Program-made: the position numbers and the translations under genes
NCBI GenBank assembly: GCA_013397075.1
Contig: VWZS01000622.1
Location: 382,069 to 446,068, forward strand
Direction of reading: 5' to 3'
DNA length: 64,000 bases
From: Rhabdornis inornatus
Taxonomy: Eukaryota > Chordata > Aves > Passeriformes > Rhabdornithidae
Notes under the pieces: generated by a model
The model's database searches: none
What the model saw: the letters and a program-made list of their open reading frames with translations, nothing else
Told to the model about the DNA's origin: nothing
Shown: positions 1 to 13,965 of the stretch, in pieces
How positions within the stretch are numbered: position 1 is the first letter of the stretch
How the letters are laid out: each line of letters starts with the position of its first letter

Positions 1-829
1 TCACAAAGGTTAATGCAAGCATTTCAAAAAGTATACAGAATGGCCAGTTTCATCTGGACATTAGTTTATAAAGGGAAAAAAAATCTAAGAAACAGCTCCA
101 GGCTCTCAAGGAGCTAAGAGGCTGCACTTGATACCCAGCAAGTTTAATATCAGTATTTCATTAACTAGGTTCTTAAAGAGAAGTCTGCCTACAATTTCAG
201 CCACACAGAACTCATTTTCTAGTGTCTCTCTGCAGTATTCAAATTCAGAGAGGCAAGCCCAAAACATTTTTGGGGGGTGTGAGAGTCAATAAACCAAAAT
301 AACTTTTAGCTACATGGACACAAGAATAGTAAAGTATGAATTTAATGTATTTCTGCTTTAGTTAGCTGCCAGAAAAGGAAAAGCCAGACACCACATGAAG
401 CTCTCATCTCAGCATGGCAAATATTCTGTTCATTTAAAAGAGCATCTCCAGAGATTCTGTTGCATTTGATGAGCCTGTCTTGAAAACCTACACCCATGAG
501 CTTTCCGTGTGAAAAGTATGAATGACAGAGTCAAGATTCTGACTCCAAATACTTCCTGGTTGCACTTGACACGAACAACGAACACGGACGGCCAGAAGAT
601 GCCTGCTCTTCATTGCCCCAGCCGACGCTTTGCAGCACTTCATGGTGAAGGAGTGGGCACCAGCTGACAGCACAGGGCTCGAAGCAACATGACTGGAGCA
701 ATGGGATGCCAACATGACTGGGGCGATGGGACGTGCTCGTTACGCCCCACCACTGCTAGGCTGAAAAGACCAGGTAAGCAGGTACCATACTAAAACAAAG
801 CCACCTGCTCCTTAGCCAGCCGTGCCAAG
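1..829. other. Non-coding sequence, nothing recognised
   Basis: Mixed-composition sequence without a convincing coding frame. The only open frame, a 75-codon one on the minus strand, has no recognisable domain. A good splice-donor-like string (CAG|GTAAGC, gt at 774-775) lies on the + strand near the start of the CpG-rich patch, but no matching upstream exon is apparent. Confidence 0.5.
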
Positions 830-1216
830 AGCTTTTGCTCGTCGAGGGTGCGCGGGTGAGTGCAAACACAGCCACGACCCCAGCTGAGGTGCACGCCCGC
901 GATACGATCTTTCACAGACGAATGAAGCCAATATTCATTAAAGAGCCATAAACACTACCCCCGAATACCAGCTGCCCGGGCGCTCGGCTGATCCCGCCCG
1001 CGGTAGCAATTTAGTCCACTGAAGCGTGCCCTAAGCTCCAGCATTTAGGAAAAAAACAGCGACCCGGGTCACGGCTTTAGCAACCTAATAGCGGCCAAAT
1101 GAGCGGGGCCCGGCCGCTTTATCGCCCCTTAACAGCCCGGCGGGCCGGGCTCGGCAGCGCGGGGGACCCGGCTGCCCCCGGCCCCGGGCTGTCCNCTTTC
1201 CACGGCCCAGCGCGTT
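830..1216. promoter_or_regulatory. CpG-rich patch, possible promoter
   Basis: The sequence changes abruptly from AT-rich to GC- and CpG-rich, with runs such as GCGCGGG, GCCCGGGCGCTCGG and GCGGGGCCCGGCCGC. In birds such patches usually mark promoters. A strong donor-like string (GCGG|GTGAGT, gt at 856-857) is on the + strand. In mammals ARL15 is transcribed away from HSPB3 and its 5' end is the next promoter on this side, so this could be that promoter. I searched the minus strand by eye for the ARL15 N-terminus and did not find it, so the assignment is only a possibility. A single N at 1195 shows the assembly was uncertain here. Confidence 0.4.
1195..1195. other. Single ambiguous base (N) in GC-rich run
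   Basis: One N interrupts a very GC-rich run just before the CR1 copy. Single Ns in assemblies can stand for a closed gap of unknown length as well as for one uncertain base. Confidence 0.9.
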
Positions 1217-1658
1217 CCGGAGGAGGGCGATGGAGCTGGGGAACGGACTGCAGCACAGCTCCTGGGAGCAGTGCCTGGGGGAGCTGGGGGTGTTCAGCCC
1301 AGGGAGAAGGAGGCCCAGGGTTGACCCTCTACAACCGCCTGAAAGGAAACTGTAGGCAGGTGGGGGTCGGTCTCTTCTCGCAGGCAGCCAGTGACTGGAC
1401 GAGAGGACATGGTCTGTCTCGACATGTGGTCCTAAGCAACGCCAGGGGGGGCTTAGGTTGGACATCCGGAAGAATTTCTTCACAGCAGGGGTGATTATAT
1501 ACTAGAATGGGCTGCCCAGGGGGGTTGAGGAGTTACCATCCCTGGAGGTGTTTAAGGAAAGACTGGACATGGCACTTAGGGTCATGGTCTAGCTGAGATC
1601 GTGGTGATTGGACTCGATGATCTCACAGGGTTCTTTCCCAATCTAATTGACTCTGTGA
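1217..1658 (+). mobile_element. CR1 LINE, 5'-truncated copy
   Basis: The sequence reads as the 3' end of an avian CR1 non-LTR retrotransposon. It has the untranslated region with 'gagctgggggtgttcagcc', then 'gaagaatttcttcacagcag', 'gggctgcccaggggggttga', 'ggaggtgtttaaggaaagac' and 'gattggactcgatgatctc', ending in the tail 'ttgactctgtga'. Only the last 440 bases or so are present, which is the usual 5' truncation made by target-primed reverse transcription. No open reading frame remains, so this is a dead copy. The CpG-rich patch lies immediately upstream. The exact left edge is uncertain by about 20 bases. Confidence 0.9.
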
Positions 1659-4600
1659 TAATTTCCCTAAGCACCCGTGAAAGCAACGCCCATGTGTGTA
1701 CTGCAACCTGACATCCTCAGCTGGAGGCTTTTCCACAAATTTGTGGTGTTTAGCAGGAATGCCTGACTCCTGCAGAAATTGAAGGAAACTTCTCCATGTG
1801 TGTGACAGTGGGATAGGAAATCTAAAAATGAGGCATCAAGTGAAAGAATAAGGGGGGGAAAACCCCTTAGTAGTAGTTAAAAGAACTAGACGAATAGGTA
1901 AGGAGGTAGAAGAGGTGTAAATGAGGAGCTGGGAGCAACTGGGAACCAATATTTGTAAGACTACTGGTAAGCACTTCACCTAGATCTAGTAAACTGAGGT
2001 GGGAAAAGGGAAATTACAATTGCTGCTATGAATTTTGTAACAAAGGCCTGTTGTGGACAGTCTCAGTTACTGTATCTGGAGAGTGTTGGTAACATGTTCC
2101 CATTGTGCCTGCCCAAAACACATCTTGTCAATGGATAATTCATTTTCCTTATTCATCTAGTCTAGAAAAAATTGATTCCTTTGGCAGTCCCTGCTTTACT
2201 TTGGGATTCAATATCAAATACATCTGCACAGCAAATTAAGTTTAATTTAGATGAGAACAAATGATTTTTTAAATTTTCAATCATTTAGAAGTTTGCTAAT
2301 TTTAGTGCTTTCATACATAACGAGTGGAAGGAGGGATACAGGCTCTTGGCCCTTCCTGCTATTCAGCATTTTGACTGTTTTCCATGTAGTTACAACCATT
2401 GCTGGCAACTGTCACTTGATCCTGAAACGTCATTTTGACAGAAGGAACTACAGTGTAAAGACTACTTTAGCCACTACAGGGGTGGTTAAAGTGGGCCTCT
2501 CAATAATGTAACACAGGAGCTTCTAGAAATTCTGATTTCATCATACTTCTGTCATCACATGTGATTTTTAACATTTTGCAGTGCTTTCCCCTTAACCTTT
2601 AAAACACTTTATTTCTTCTTTTTAGCAGTAATACATCATTCTTAAGACTTGCTGCTTTTTGATGCTCCTCTAAATGAAGGGTGACTGAAATAAGAAATCA
2701 AGAACAAGCAGGTATTTCAGAACTGTTTCTTGTGAGACAAATAGGAAAGGACTGGGAATTATTTCTTCTATAGCTGATTGAGAAGAAAATAGAATCTCTG
2801 TGTAGAGAGTTGCTGCAGAGATGCTGCTGTGATAGGAAAAGAAGTAATTGGTTTTCATTGCAAAAAGGAAGATGCAGTTCAGCTACTGGAAAATAATGGG
2901 AAGGTTATTTCAACATGGGTGGACATCACAATCAAAGCTAGTAGAATTTCTGAAAGTAGCCATGAGTTATAATAACATTTCTTAGATGTAGTTTAGTTTA
3001 GTTACTTAGCATCAATGTACATCTGGAGAAAAATAACTAGAAGACCCCTCTGTTTTATATGAAGCTGATAGATCTTATTATGAAGATGCAGTGTGTTTAT
3101 ATATCCAAAGAAAAATGTTTATTCTATTTTATAAATATGAATCTCTTTCTAGTTTATAAACAAGACCTCATGATCTGAATGCAAAATCAGTTTAAAAAAG
3201 TCAAGAAATTTCTCATGTATACATTGAAAAACCCACAAACTTCACCAGGAGAGATGCTAAGCTTAAATTTACATATTAGTCATTCTGTTCACTGTAAACA
3301 CATTATTCCTTTGGCCATTGCATAGCCTTATGCCACATTAATTTTATTACATAAAGTGCAGATAAACATTGAACAATAGCACAATGTAAGCAGAATACAA
3401 GTCCTATAACACGTGCCTTTCAGCCTACATAGCAGTCATGATGTTGCTAAGATTTTTCTAGCAAGTCCTCTAAAATTTCTTTCATTTTAAATGAAGTTCA
3501 GTTTCATATTGGAATATATACCTAATGCAGTGTTAGTTATCTTCATAAAGAAGCTTGTCAGCAGGAACTTATTTGTCAGGAAGGAAAAGATCAAAGTATT
3601 TAAATGGAGCAAACGTCAGGTGTTGGCTGTGAGGTAATTAATCTGGTTCCAAAAATGGAAGTGAGCTTATGCACAGAAGCACAAGTTTATCTTCAATGAA
3701 ATCCTGTCACAAGAATAATTTTCTGTAAACTTGTATGAAAAATAATCAATCTGGGACTCAGACTTTGACCCTGAGAAGTGCTGAGTACAACATTTTATCA
3801 TCCATTGCTTGTCAGTACAATTTAATGATTTTGAACATTTTAACCTAAGAGTAGCACCTGACAAATTCAAGCTTTTGTAGCACTAGCAGTTAGCAAACTC
3901 TGACAGTTGATTTGACATTAAAATGTTTGTTACTTAGTAGATATCAGCAACATGGGAACTTAAAATGTAAATACTAATGAATATGCCTATTTCCAAACAT
4001 ATTTGAATGGAATTAGTATAATTTTGGAATTGTATAGCCAGCTGTATATATAACAAATTGTCCAAACAAATTGGAAAACAACTTGAATGACAGGCATAGT
4101 ACATGTTTTAGTCATATTGCTTTAATTTCCAATCTCATTAATTAAATAGATTCTGTCAAGATAATACTTGTGTAGAAGTCCTGCAGAAAGCAGTGCTGCT
4201 ATTCATCCTGTAGATGTACCTAGGTATAGTGTTGGCACATCATGGTTTGAATGACCTGAAAACTGAGTATTTTACAAAAGTTGCCCTGAAAAAAAAGACC
4301 CAGTAGCACATCAGTAACTGAGACAATCTAAACCACTTTACCACGTGAGAATAATTTAATTCATTAAGAGGACAAAGTGCATAGTATATTTGTTCTCCCA
4401 TTGCTCTCTGCATCGCACCCAATTTTTAATAGGAGAAAGGTAAGTGATTTTTTTTTATTATTATTAGCAAGAAGGTGGTTGTTCCAGGTTTTACTGATAC
4501 AAGGAGCCCTGATAGCTCTGTTTAAGAACATTAATTGCTGAAGAGGAGAGTGGCACGATATTTTACCCTTCTAATTAAAGTTAAAGAAGCAAAGCATTTA

Positions 4601-7600
4601 TTATCTTTGAAAGTACTGAAAGAGGCTAACTTACTCACACTTATCAACATTGGTTTTCCATGGTAAACAGTTGTTACAGCAGACATGCACAAACTCTCCT
4701 CTTGGCAGCTCATAGGATAGTTAGCAGGAAAGCAAAACATAATTTTTACCTTCAGGTTAATACCATATACTTACTCAGGAAAAATAAAATCTGTAGAAAA
4801 AAACCTCACATAAAAATATGGAGTTCTTTGACTCAGGATGCTCATACAGTAATATAAAGGTTCCCAAATGCTACAAAATCCCTTTATTTGTTATGGCTAG
4901 AAATTTAGAATTGGATGCTTTAGAAGGTACAAACTGTGGTTAGTTCAAGAATACAAATGATGTGATAAAACAGTCTCTGACTTCACTGGCAGAACAGACA
5001 AGAAGCTGGACCAAATAGGAAGTTAAGATTAGTTAGAAGAGTTCTGTTGTTCAGCTGCTGGAAAACTGATTGGAAAAAAATATTTGAATGGTCTAATGGT
5101 AATAGATTTCTAAGTATACATTTTAACAATAAATCTGTGTGGCCAATTGTGACCAAAAGTATTTCCTAGAAATATCCATAAAAATGTAAAAAGAGCTGGG
5201 CAGAGAAATGAAGGAATGAGGTTTTCATTAGGAGAGTTTGAATATTAAATAGATGCCAAGAGCAGTCAGCAGTTTTGTTTGCAGCTCAAATTTCAGTGAG
5301 TAACTTGGAGCCTGCTGTTAATCAAACTCATGTAACTTACAGGGAAAGGGAGAAGGTTCTCTGAGTAAATAATGCTTGAAGCAATTTGCAGCTCTTTATC
5401 TGAGATATTGACAAATGTCAACATGCAGAGATACTACAGCCAAAGGTGAATGAACACTGTGAGACAAGCAAAACCTCTCAGTCCAAAATCTCTCTCTTTG
5501 CTTTAATGCTTTGCTACCTTCTGGCATTTTGGTCACCATGTGTACTATGGTTATATATACATACACTTTTTTTTTCTGTAAAAGAACACATGGATATGAA
5601 AACAAGTAAACAGATTTTGAAAAGGATTTTTCACCTGTTCTCCCTCTTCTTGTTTCCTGAAATATTTGGCTGACCTTCATATAACCTCACTGGCAAAATA
5701 ACAACAGGCAGTCGAAAAGCAAAGGTTAATGGTAGAACAAAGTCAAAAGTAAAAACCAGTTTCACACTGTAGTTACATTGATATAAATTTAGTATAATTA
5801 TAATGAATAATTAATTTAAATCTATGGGATATGAATAAAGTGATTGTAATAATACAGTTGATTTTACGTAGGTTATTTACTACTTCCTGTGCACCAAAAA
5901 TATTACTGTTGATAAAATGATGCAAAAAAATTTGCATGAGGAAATTTGAATAGATTATATTGCCAAGTGGGCTGGAATTTACATATGATCATTTTCAATT
6001 TCTATGTCACCTCAGCTCAAGTNNNNNNNNNNNNNNNNNNNTGGTAGCGCTGTAAACTCATTTTTAATTTCATTGCTGTTGTATGTTAGGTTTTTAAACA
6101 GCCCTACAGCATTAAAAGACATAATTAAGAGTCCTAGTCATAAACTGGTAACCTTGTTTGAATTATTAGCAGAATTTGAAGACTAAGTGGCCACAGATAT
6201 CTGCCCTGATAGCAGAGTTTCTGTGTTTAAGAAAATGAAGAATTTGGAAGTCTTAGACTCAGGGCTTTAAGGTTTCTTCTCATATACACTTAAGAAAGCA
6301 TTTGCTGTCTCTGTGTGATTTCTTTTTTGTAAAATATAGAAAACAGTGATCTTGTAAAGATTTAAAAAATAAATTCACAGTTCATATCAGGTTTAATTCT
6401 CTACTGCTTGTGGCACTGTGGAAACCTTCAAGAGATGGATTGGAAGTTGTATCTTACCTTCATGTCCCTGCTAGGAATAAAAAAGGAGACAAACCCTAAG
6501 AAATCTGGTTATGTTTTTCATAATGTCTGGTTTTCTGGGATAAACTGAACCTTTCAATTTTTGTGACTTAAGTGTGGTACATTTTATGAGGACTACAATT
6601 TTGCTCAAAGTTTGTAGTACATTTGTTCCTAATATTGTTTACAAAGTATTCAAATATTTATCTCTCATGTTCAGATTGTTTTGCCTTTTTACTGAATGAA
6701 TATGTAAATAGAAGCAGTACCATTAAATTCTGTGGTCTTTGCTCTAGTGTTAACATGCAAATACAGGTGTCCATTTGTAGCTTTTTCTTTTGTTTCTATT
6801 ATGAGAGCTCTGTTAAGAATTACACTTGTGCTCCAAATTTATCCCTAAAAAAAAGAGAAACACAATACTTGGTCTCTTTAAAATTATAAAATGAGCTGGG
6901 TTTGGATCCAGTTCTTACAGCCTCCCACTTTTTTATTTGGGCTCAGAAAATTCTTCTTACGTTCATAAGTTTTCAAACCACAGTCTTACTAAGGTGTGAA
7001 AAAGGTGCTATTGCTTTACTAAAAGAAAATGTATCTTAGGACCTACATAATGCCTCTGTTGTGTTTGAAGATTAACAGTGCCCATCCCACAGGTCTGCCT
7101 GTCCAAAGGAGAGAAAGGTCATGACACAAAGCTCTGCAGGAACCTGGAACATGGGTGACTGTCATCTGCATCAGTCTTTCTCTTCACTCCAAAGGTGGAA
7201 GATTCAACAATGGAACATATTAATTGGTGAGAGGAATTATAAAGTCTCAAAGCAAATGAAGGTATAGATAATTCTGAAACAAAAGAAATTGCAATTTCCA
7301 TATGACCTTGTGTTTCATATTTATAGTGAACGTGTTATCTCCTCTTACATATTTCAGTGGTGTCTTCCTTAATAGTCATGTTTTCCCAAGAAGTCAGTGT
7401 GACTACAAACTCGTAAAACTAAACTTTGCCTGTACTCTAAATACAGCATATATATGGAATATGCTTGGCAAAGCATTGCAGTAATATGTGTTGATGACCA
7501 TTTCATCTTTTGCTGGATATAATGAACATCAGATACAAAGTCTGTGTAGTTCAAGGTTTTTCTACATTTTAATTTACTTTGTTTCTGAGTATTAAATGAA

Positions 7601-10600
7601 AAGAAAAATATTTTCCAGCAAAAAGAATAAAATAAATGCTAAAATTTAATAAGAAATAATGTCTTGGTATGGACATATCTTTGTGTCAGGTTTTAGTCTC
7701 ATCTAGGTAGTACATTAAGAAGAGAAAGGACAAAGTAGGACATGCCTTAGAGTCTGAACGCGAGCTACCAGTTCACACAAATGTAATTCTTTTATTCATA
7801 TTAGCTAATTTAAACTATGCAGGTATGTGAACACAAGCTATAATTAAACCTGCATTTTGCTATGCAACATATCCTTAAGGAGCTCTTTTTTTCTTAAAGT
7901 GCATCCTAAAGGTCTACTGGTAATTTTTATAGAAGCAGATATTGATTAGGTCCTTCCTAATTTTTTCTTATCTCTGCTTCACCTTAAAAATCCACAGGTC
8001 AAGTTTTCACTATTTGTTTTGTATCACAGATTTTGAAGAAGCTGTTCTATTAGTGTGAGTGGAAATAAGAAAGGAGCCCTCTACGAAATGGATGATCTAC
8101 ATAATGAGAATTATGAAGTTGCAGGCAGAAACCTACTTTAAAAACCATAAATGAATAAATAAACCATAAATGATATTTGCATCCTCAGCATAATCTTTAT
8201 GATTATAGCAATAGTGAGATTATAATCTCTCTGGAAGGCTGGGCCCTATACCTCAGAAAAAGTAGAAAAGCTTATACTAGTCTTTACAAAGATGGTATAC
8301 TTGATTTGAAGACCTAATTCATGTTTCTACTAAAATCATTTTTTTCAATAGAAGCAAGACACTGGCTTTCATGTAAAGGGTATTTTGTTCAGAAGTTTTC
8401 TTGGCAATTAAACTGGATTTTCATAGGTCTTATGCACTCACTTCTACAGCTAGGCAGACTTGAAAGGAAAATATAGCTCTTGAATGCTGGCTACCCAGCA
8501 TACCTCATCCATGGCCAAGAGGGGAATGTAAAGCAAACAAGTGAAGTAGCTTAGATATGTTTATCCAATCAAAACTAAAAGGAAATTTGGTGACATAATT
8601 ACTTGTCTCATAATTACCACATTGATCAAAAGATGTGTTTTGCACTTTGACCATGTAGCCTGTGTGGTTTTGGAGTACATATTTTATCTTTGAACATAGG
8701 CTAAATTAGCATGACAAGATCTGACACTGTTACTTTCTGCATGGAAGATTGTTTAATGAGAGAAAACAAGACACCATCTGTTCGGACATGGGCAGCTGAC
8801 CCTGAAATGCCATTGCTCACACAGCTCTCTCTGCTGTATCTTGTTCCCAGCCCAGAAGATGCTTCCAGTAATACTGCTCCCGAATGACTGGAAGCTACCA
8901 TCCAAGATTATAATAGTACAAAGTGTGGCTTCTGAATCCTTTAAGCACAGGGAAATGGCAACAAGAATTGGGATAAAGTGAGATGTGACAGTGGGATTCT
9001 GCTTGTTTAAATCCTTTGTCTTACAGAATTCCATAGGAGAAATAGAATTAAAATTTGGCCCCTTAGACCAGAATAGATACCTGGAAGGGGTCAGAGAGTG
9101 GATTTATGAAGTCTCAGAAGGTCAAGATTGATTTACAATAAATGGAAAAAAATCAGTATTGAGTTCTGCTGTGGTGGAGAAGTGACAATGCTCAACAAGT
9201 GTATTTGAGAATTTCATTCTTTGCAACTCATTGAAAGCAGGGGTAGAAGAACTGGAATTGGCTTTAGGACATTTCAGTGGGAAGGATGACTGGAAAAAGT
9301 CAGGTCTGTGGAAAGGGGTGGGATTATAGAAAAATGAACCCCCAGCATATCTTGCAAAAGAGGTCACAAACACACTATTGTTTACTTTGGTGATGCCTGA
9401 AAGTTAAACTTGCCCTTTGCCGATGGCATTGGTGAGAAAAGCCTCCACAGATTTCAGTTGATTTCCATGAATAAAAACTGAATGTTTTTTTAGCAAGCCC
9501 TGTTCTCCCTTGGGTATCTGGAGGAAGGTCAAGGAAATCTCTAATGCCCATTGCTACTTTTTATAGAGCTTTTTGGATGCTGCTCGTAGTTGTACAGTTG
9601 TACCTTTAAGATGACTCAGTTAGTTGCTAGAACTTATAACAACACATAAATTGTTTATGTTCTTCTTTATTCCACCTTGCAGAATAAAACTTCTGAGAAA
9701 TGTTTCTTTCCTGCCTAAACAATGAAAAATAATAAAGTAAAATGCATAGAATCCTTTGGAGAAAAATATGAGTAGGCAAAAATAAAAGACATTATTGACT
9801 GAACCAGCTGGACAGAAATAAGCTATTTATACAATTTAATTCTGCTTATTGGGCTGTGTAAAATTAGGTGTAGAAAACAGCTAAAGGCAAAGTCTGTTGT
9901 AACTCCCTAGTATATTAACCAAGAAATTTAAAATTTTTAAGGGTGTGAGAGCTATCTTACCATTTCTCCATAAAGAGCATAGAGCAAGGGTTATTGCCAT
10001 TTAACAAAGGACCAAGTGATTCTGTGCCCTGGAGAACAGAAGATGGTCACTGACAGGAAAGGATTCAGTCCAGAAAGAGATTATGTGCTCTGCTGTCTTG
10101 CTTTTTTTCCTGGGAAGATGTACCAAATGAATAGAGATGTTAATTCAAAATTATAGTAAATGTGAACTTGCTCTTACCACAGGCAATACTGGGTGTGCAT
10201 TAACTGCTTTTGTCTGAGATAACCATAATTAGTTAGTGTATTTAATACCACAGAATTAGTGAATTATAAAACTCAGTATTTTCCAACTAAAGGAATTATG
10301 AGGGACAATGGAGGTGCTAAATATTTCATTTTGAATATCAGTAAGGAACCCTGAAAAAGCTATCCTGTTCACAGGCAGAAGCAAGTTGCTGTGAATCAGG
10401 GTATCTCTCAGCATTCCTCATCACTACCACTCACTTTTCAGGCTTTACTAACCTGCTTTGGATTCAGGATGGGGAAATGTGTGCTAGATTTCTGTCAGGA
10501 TAAGGCTCCCTGCTGACTTTGCACAGACTTTGTGCAAAGGTCTGTATCGTTAAATATGCATTAAGTTTTGAAGAGACTCATGCATGAAACAAATTCCATA

Positions 10601-12332
10601 TACCTTATAGTAAAATGTAATTGCAGACTGCGAATAGGCAGAATGCTCATTATATAGTCTTCTTATTTTATACAAATTCTAAATGCCTGAATAAAATTCC
10701 ATGTTATTATTTACAGGAAACTGCAGTTATATAGTTAATATATACTGAGAGATAATCACAGGGTTATAGCAATGGTAATCCTGGGTAAAACACAATTCTT
10801 TGTTGTATGTTTTTCACATTTGCAATTTTACACATTAGCATATACAGTGCCTTATCTCTCTTAATTTCACTGCAACATTTTTCCTATTTATGTCCATCTA
10901 TGTGGCTGAGGCTTTTTTTTTTTTTGGTCTTTCTACAGTATAGGTATTATAGAAATAAATATTTAATCATTTTGTCCCTTTGCTCCTTTTCAGTCCAAAG
11001 GAATGCAAAATTCAATTTTAATATGAATTTTGCCCAAGAGAGGGCTGAAAAGTTGAGTGTACAGTAGTTAATTTTAAATTGAACTCAAGCAATTTCATCC
11101 TGTAAAATCTTTTCATAGAAAAAATCCATTAGTTGTACTATAGTATGATAAGCCTATGAAGAGGCACTTTTTGTATTTTCTTTGCAAACTAATGCTCTGC
11201 AGGTGAGTAAAACAAAAGCAATAGCCTTGCAAAGGACAAAACAGTTATATTTACTTTATCAACAGCAACAAATCTGCTGAAAACTTCTAAATTTCTATTC
11301 AAGTGCAACCCTTTGATAAACTTTAATTACTATGTGTTTTCTTATTTTCTGTATACCCACTCTCCACTTGCTGTATCCCTGTAACATCAGATGCACTATA
11401 AGGGTGCCCAAGCAGACACCCACTAGCAAGTGACATACTTGGTGCCACAGTAGGGAAGCTGGGAAGGCTTACCCCTTCCTTTAGGTCTGCTTTTAATACC
11501 TGAGTCAGCAACCTGTTCTTCAGTTTCATCAGGAATGTTATGTTCACATTAAACTCACTTTCTTCTTTGTCACTAGTGACACACCTTCATACTTCCAATT
11601 TTTGTGATCCTCTTTGTTTGCTCTTTTTCCTCTGAAAAGCTTCAGATGTTGTTTTGTGGTTTTGCATGTGTGTACTAGAAGATACTGTTTCTCCTAAAAA
11701 TAGTAACAATCTAAACAAAGCTATGATGCTGATACTTCTTCCTGCACTCTCTAAAAGTGGAATAAAAAGTCTGTGATTTTCCAGAAGCCAAAGAGAAAAA
11801 CCTACCCTAGAGACAAGAACCAAATTTGATTTCTTATCTCCCGAGGCAGTGCCCTAACCAAAATCCAGCCATCCTTTCTTGCTAATGTCTTGGTAGCTGG
11901 ATTATAAACCTATCTTTTCAGTAGCAAAACCAGTTAGTGATAATCATCTCAGCAGCACAAACAATGCTGCAGACATGCTAAGAAGCAGTGTTGTGTATCC
12001 AAGAAGCTCAGCTGCATTAGAAACAAGAGTATGGGAATAAATACAACAGAGATCATACACTCTTGAAAATGCATTTCCACTCAGGCAATTTACTGTGTCT
12101 GGATGAGTGTCTAAAGACAGCACGTGAATTCAGCCAGTTCAGTGCAATTCTTTCATCAATCCTTCATGCAATTACAAATCCAAAGGAGAGGGGAAATAAG
12201 ACAATGGAGTATTCAGAGTCCGTCTTGAAGAATTCTTGCTTAGGAATAAATTTTGTCTTTTGAACATCCTCCACACGGTCTTGAGGATAGAATAAACTGG
12301 CAAGAAGCTGTGCTATGAAGAAATGTAAATAA
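1659..12332. other. Gene-poor AT-rich intergenic stretch
   Basis: About 10.7 kb of AT-rich sequence. All open frames here are short (under about 95 codons), occur on both strands, and show no recognisable domain or exon structure. No repeat family could be recognised by eye, so what is present is either unique sequence or repeats too old to read. A 19-base run of N sits at 6023-6041. Near 8142-8173 a 13-base word (AAACCATAAATGA) occurs twice with a 19-base period, a trivial duplication. Confidence 0.6.
6023..6041. other. Assembly gap (19 N)
   Basis: Nineteen consecutive Ns in AT-rich intergenic sequence. No gene is affected as far as can be seen. Confidence 0.97.
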
Positions 12333-12480
12333 TGGCCCTGAGATTGGCTCCACTGTCTAGAGCATGGTGCTACTAACACCAATGTTGTGGGTTCAATCCC
12401 TGTTACGGACTATTTAATTAAGGGTTGGACTTGACGATTCTCGTGGGTCATTTCCCACACAGAAAAATTCTGTGCATCAC
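12333..12480 (+). mobile_element. tRNA-Ile-derived SINE with CR1 tail (TguSINE1-like)
   Basis: The first 75 bases or so resemble tRNA-Ile. They begin GGCCCTGAGATTGGCTC, have the D-arm word TCTAGAGC, an anticodon-arm region GTGCTACTAACACCAA, and a good RNA polymerase III B box (GGTTCAATCCC, 12390-12400), and end in CGGAC. Immediately after comes a CR1 3' end: 'gggttggacttgacgattct', 'cgtgggtc' and the tail 'attctgtg'. This head-and-tail arrangement is that of TguSINE1, a songbird SINE mobilised by CR1 enzymes. Several substitutions and a disturbed acceptor stem show it is not a working tRNA gene. Confidence 0.85.
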
Positions 12481-13965
12481 AGTTTCAACGATGCTGATGG
12501 TTCTCTCAGCCAAACTGTATCTTAGGAATAAAAAAAAATCAGGAAAACAGGTTGAAATATGGTAAGATTGTGTAAAGGCTCTTTAAGGGCCAAGTAATTT
12601 ATGTGGTAACTGTAAATTTCAGCTCTTGAAGCAAGTCTAAAGCATGCTTTACAGGGCTGATTGATTCTCATTAACCTATTTTAGATTTTTCCATTGAGGG
12701 AGAGGCCAGCAGCCAGAGTATAGGTGCCTTGCCTTTAACCCATCTGAAGAATATGTGAGAAGGAATGCCTGTTTTATTATTTTCTGGTTTACTTCAGCAT
12801 GAAGGATATTGATAGATCTGGATCATATGTTATTTTTACAGTCCTGGATAAACAACAAACAACTTTTCTGTGTAACTAGCATGAAATTTGATCTCTTGCT
12901 TCTATGTGGAGGGCTTAAGGATAAAATGGAGGTGAATTTGTTAATTAATTAACATGCAGTTCTGTTAACACATGCTCAGAGAATTAAAGCTAAATATTGT
13001 TGTTATTCTGAACATTTAAAACACCACAACTAGTGGTGCTAAATTATCCAGATACTGGGAGATTCTTTTGTTTATATTGTGAGCAAAAAGTACTGTCCAT
13101 TTGCGCTTAGAGCAAATTATTATTTGTGTTGATCACTAATCCTTCATTTTCACCCTGCTCAGCAGTTCAGCATCCATATTAATCCTTTGTCTTAGAACTG
13201 AGCCGTAGGCAAAAGTAATGTTTTTTACACACTCACTGTTTTAATGGCTAGCTTTCAGAAGACTAAGACATGTTACTGCATACAAACACATATTGGTAAA
13301 AGTCCCAATAAATTCTGTGGTATATAAATAGACTTCCAATTTAAACATTTTAACCCGGGTCCTACCAAATCTTGCCTACACTTCCTAATATCATTCTGCT
13401 GCAGATGGGGAAGTTCTGGTGTATCTCTGCTGGGACAGAAAACACCCAATAGGTTCAGTCTCTACACAGGGAAGTGCCAAGAGGTTTCATTTTACCACAT
13501 CAGCTGACTCATAATTCTCAAGGAAGAGGAGCAGACAGAAGTCACAATGTACTCAGATCTAACTTCACTTTTGAAAACTGTACATCACTATCTGAATTAA
13601 TAAATGCGATTCTGTCTTTCTGTATATCTCACATCCTTATAGCAAATCGTGTCTCATGCTGAAAAAAAAGGAACAGAAATCCAGCAATTGTGGCTGTAGT
13701 ACAGTAAATTTTTAAAACACTTAGAAAGAAAATGCTAAATTTCAGATTTCCTGTGCATGTTTATTTCAGCCTGTACATGCCTGTATATTATAATGTGCTG
13801 TCCAATTATATAACTACTGTATATTTTCCACTTGACTACTATATCAGAATTAAATTTTCCTCCTTCTTTACTTTTTAGTAAAGAATTATTGTTGCATGTG
13901 GCCTAATGTTTTTCTTATGTTTTTTTACTCACCACTTGACAAATTCTGTCTGAGGACAGAAATCT

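Noticed and set aside
830..1216. First coding exon of ARL15 on the minus strand
   Set aside because: The expected N-terminal codons were not found on the minus strand of this patch. Only the position and the CpG content suggest a promoter.
12333..12408. A functional tRNA-Ile gene
   Set aside because: The acceptor stem ends do not pair properly and the sequence runs straight into a CR1 3' tail, so it is a SINE head.
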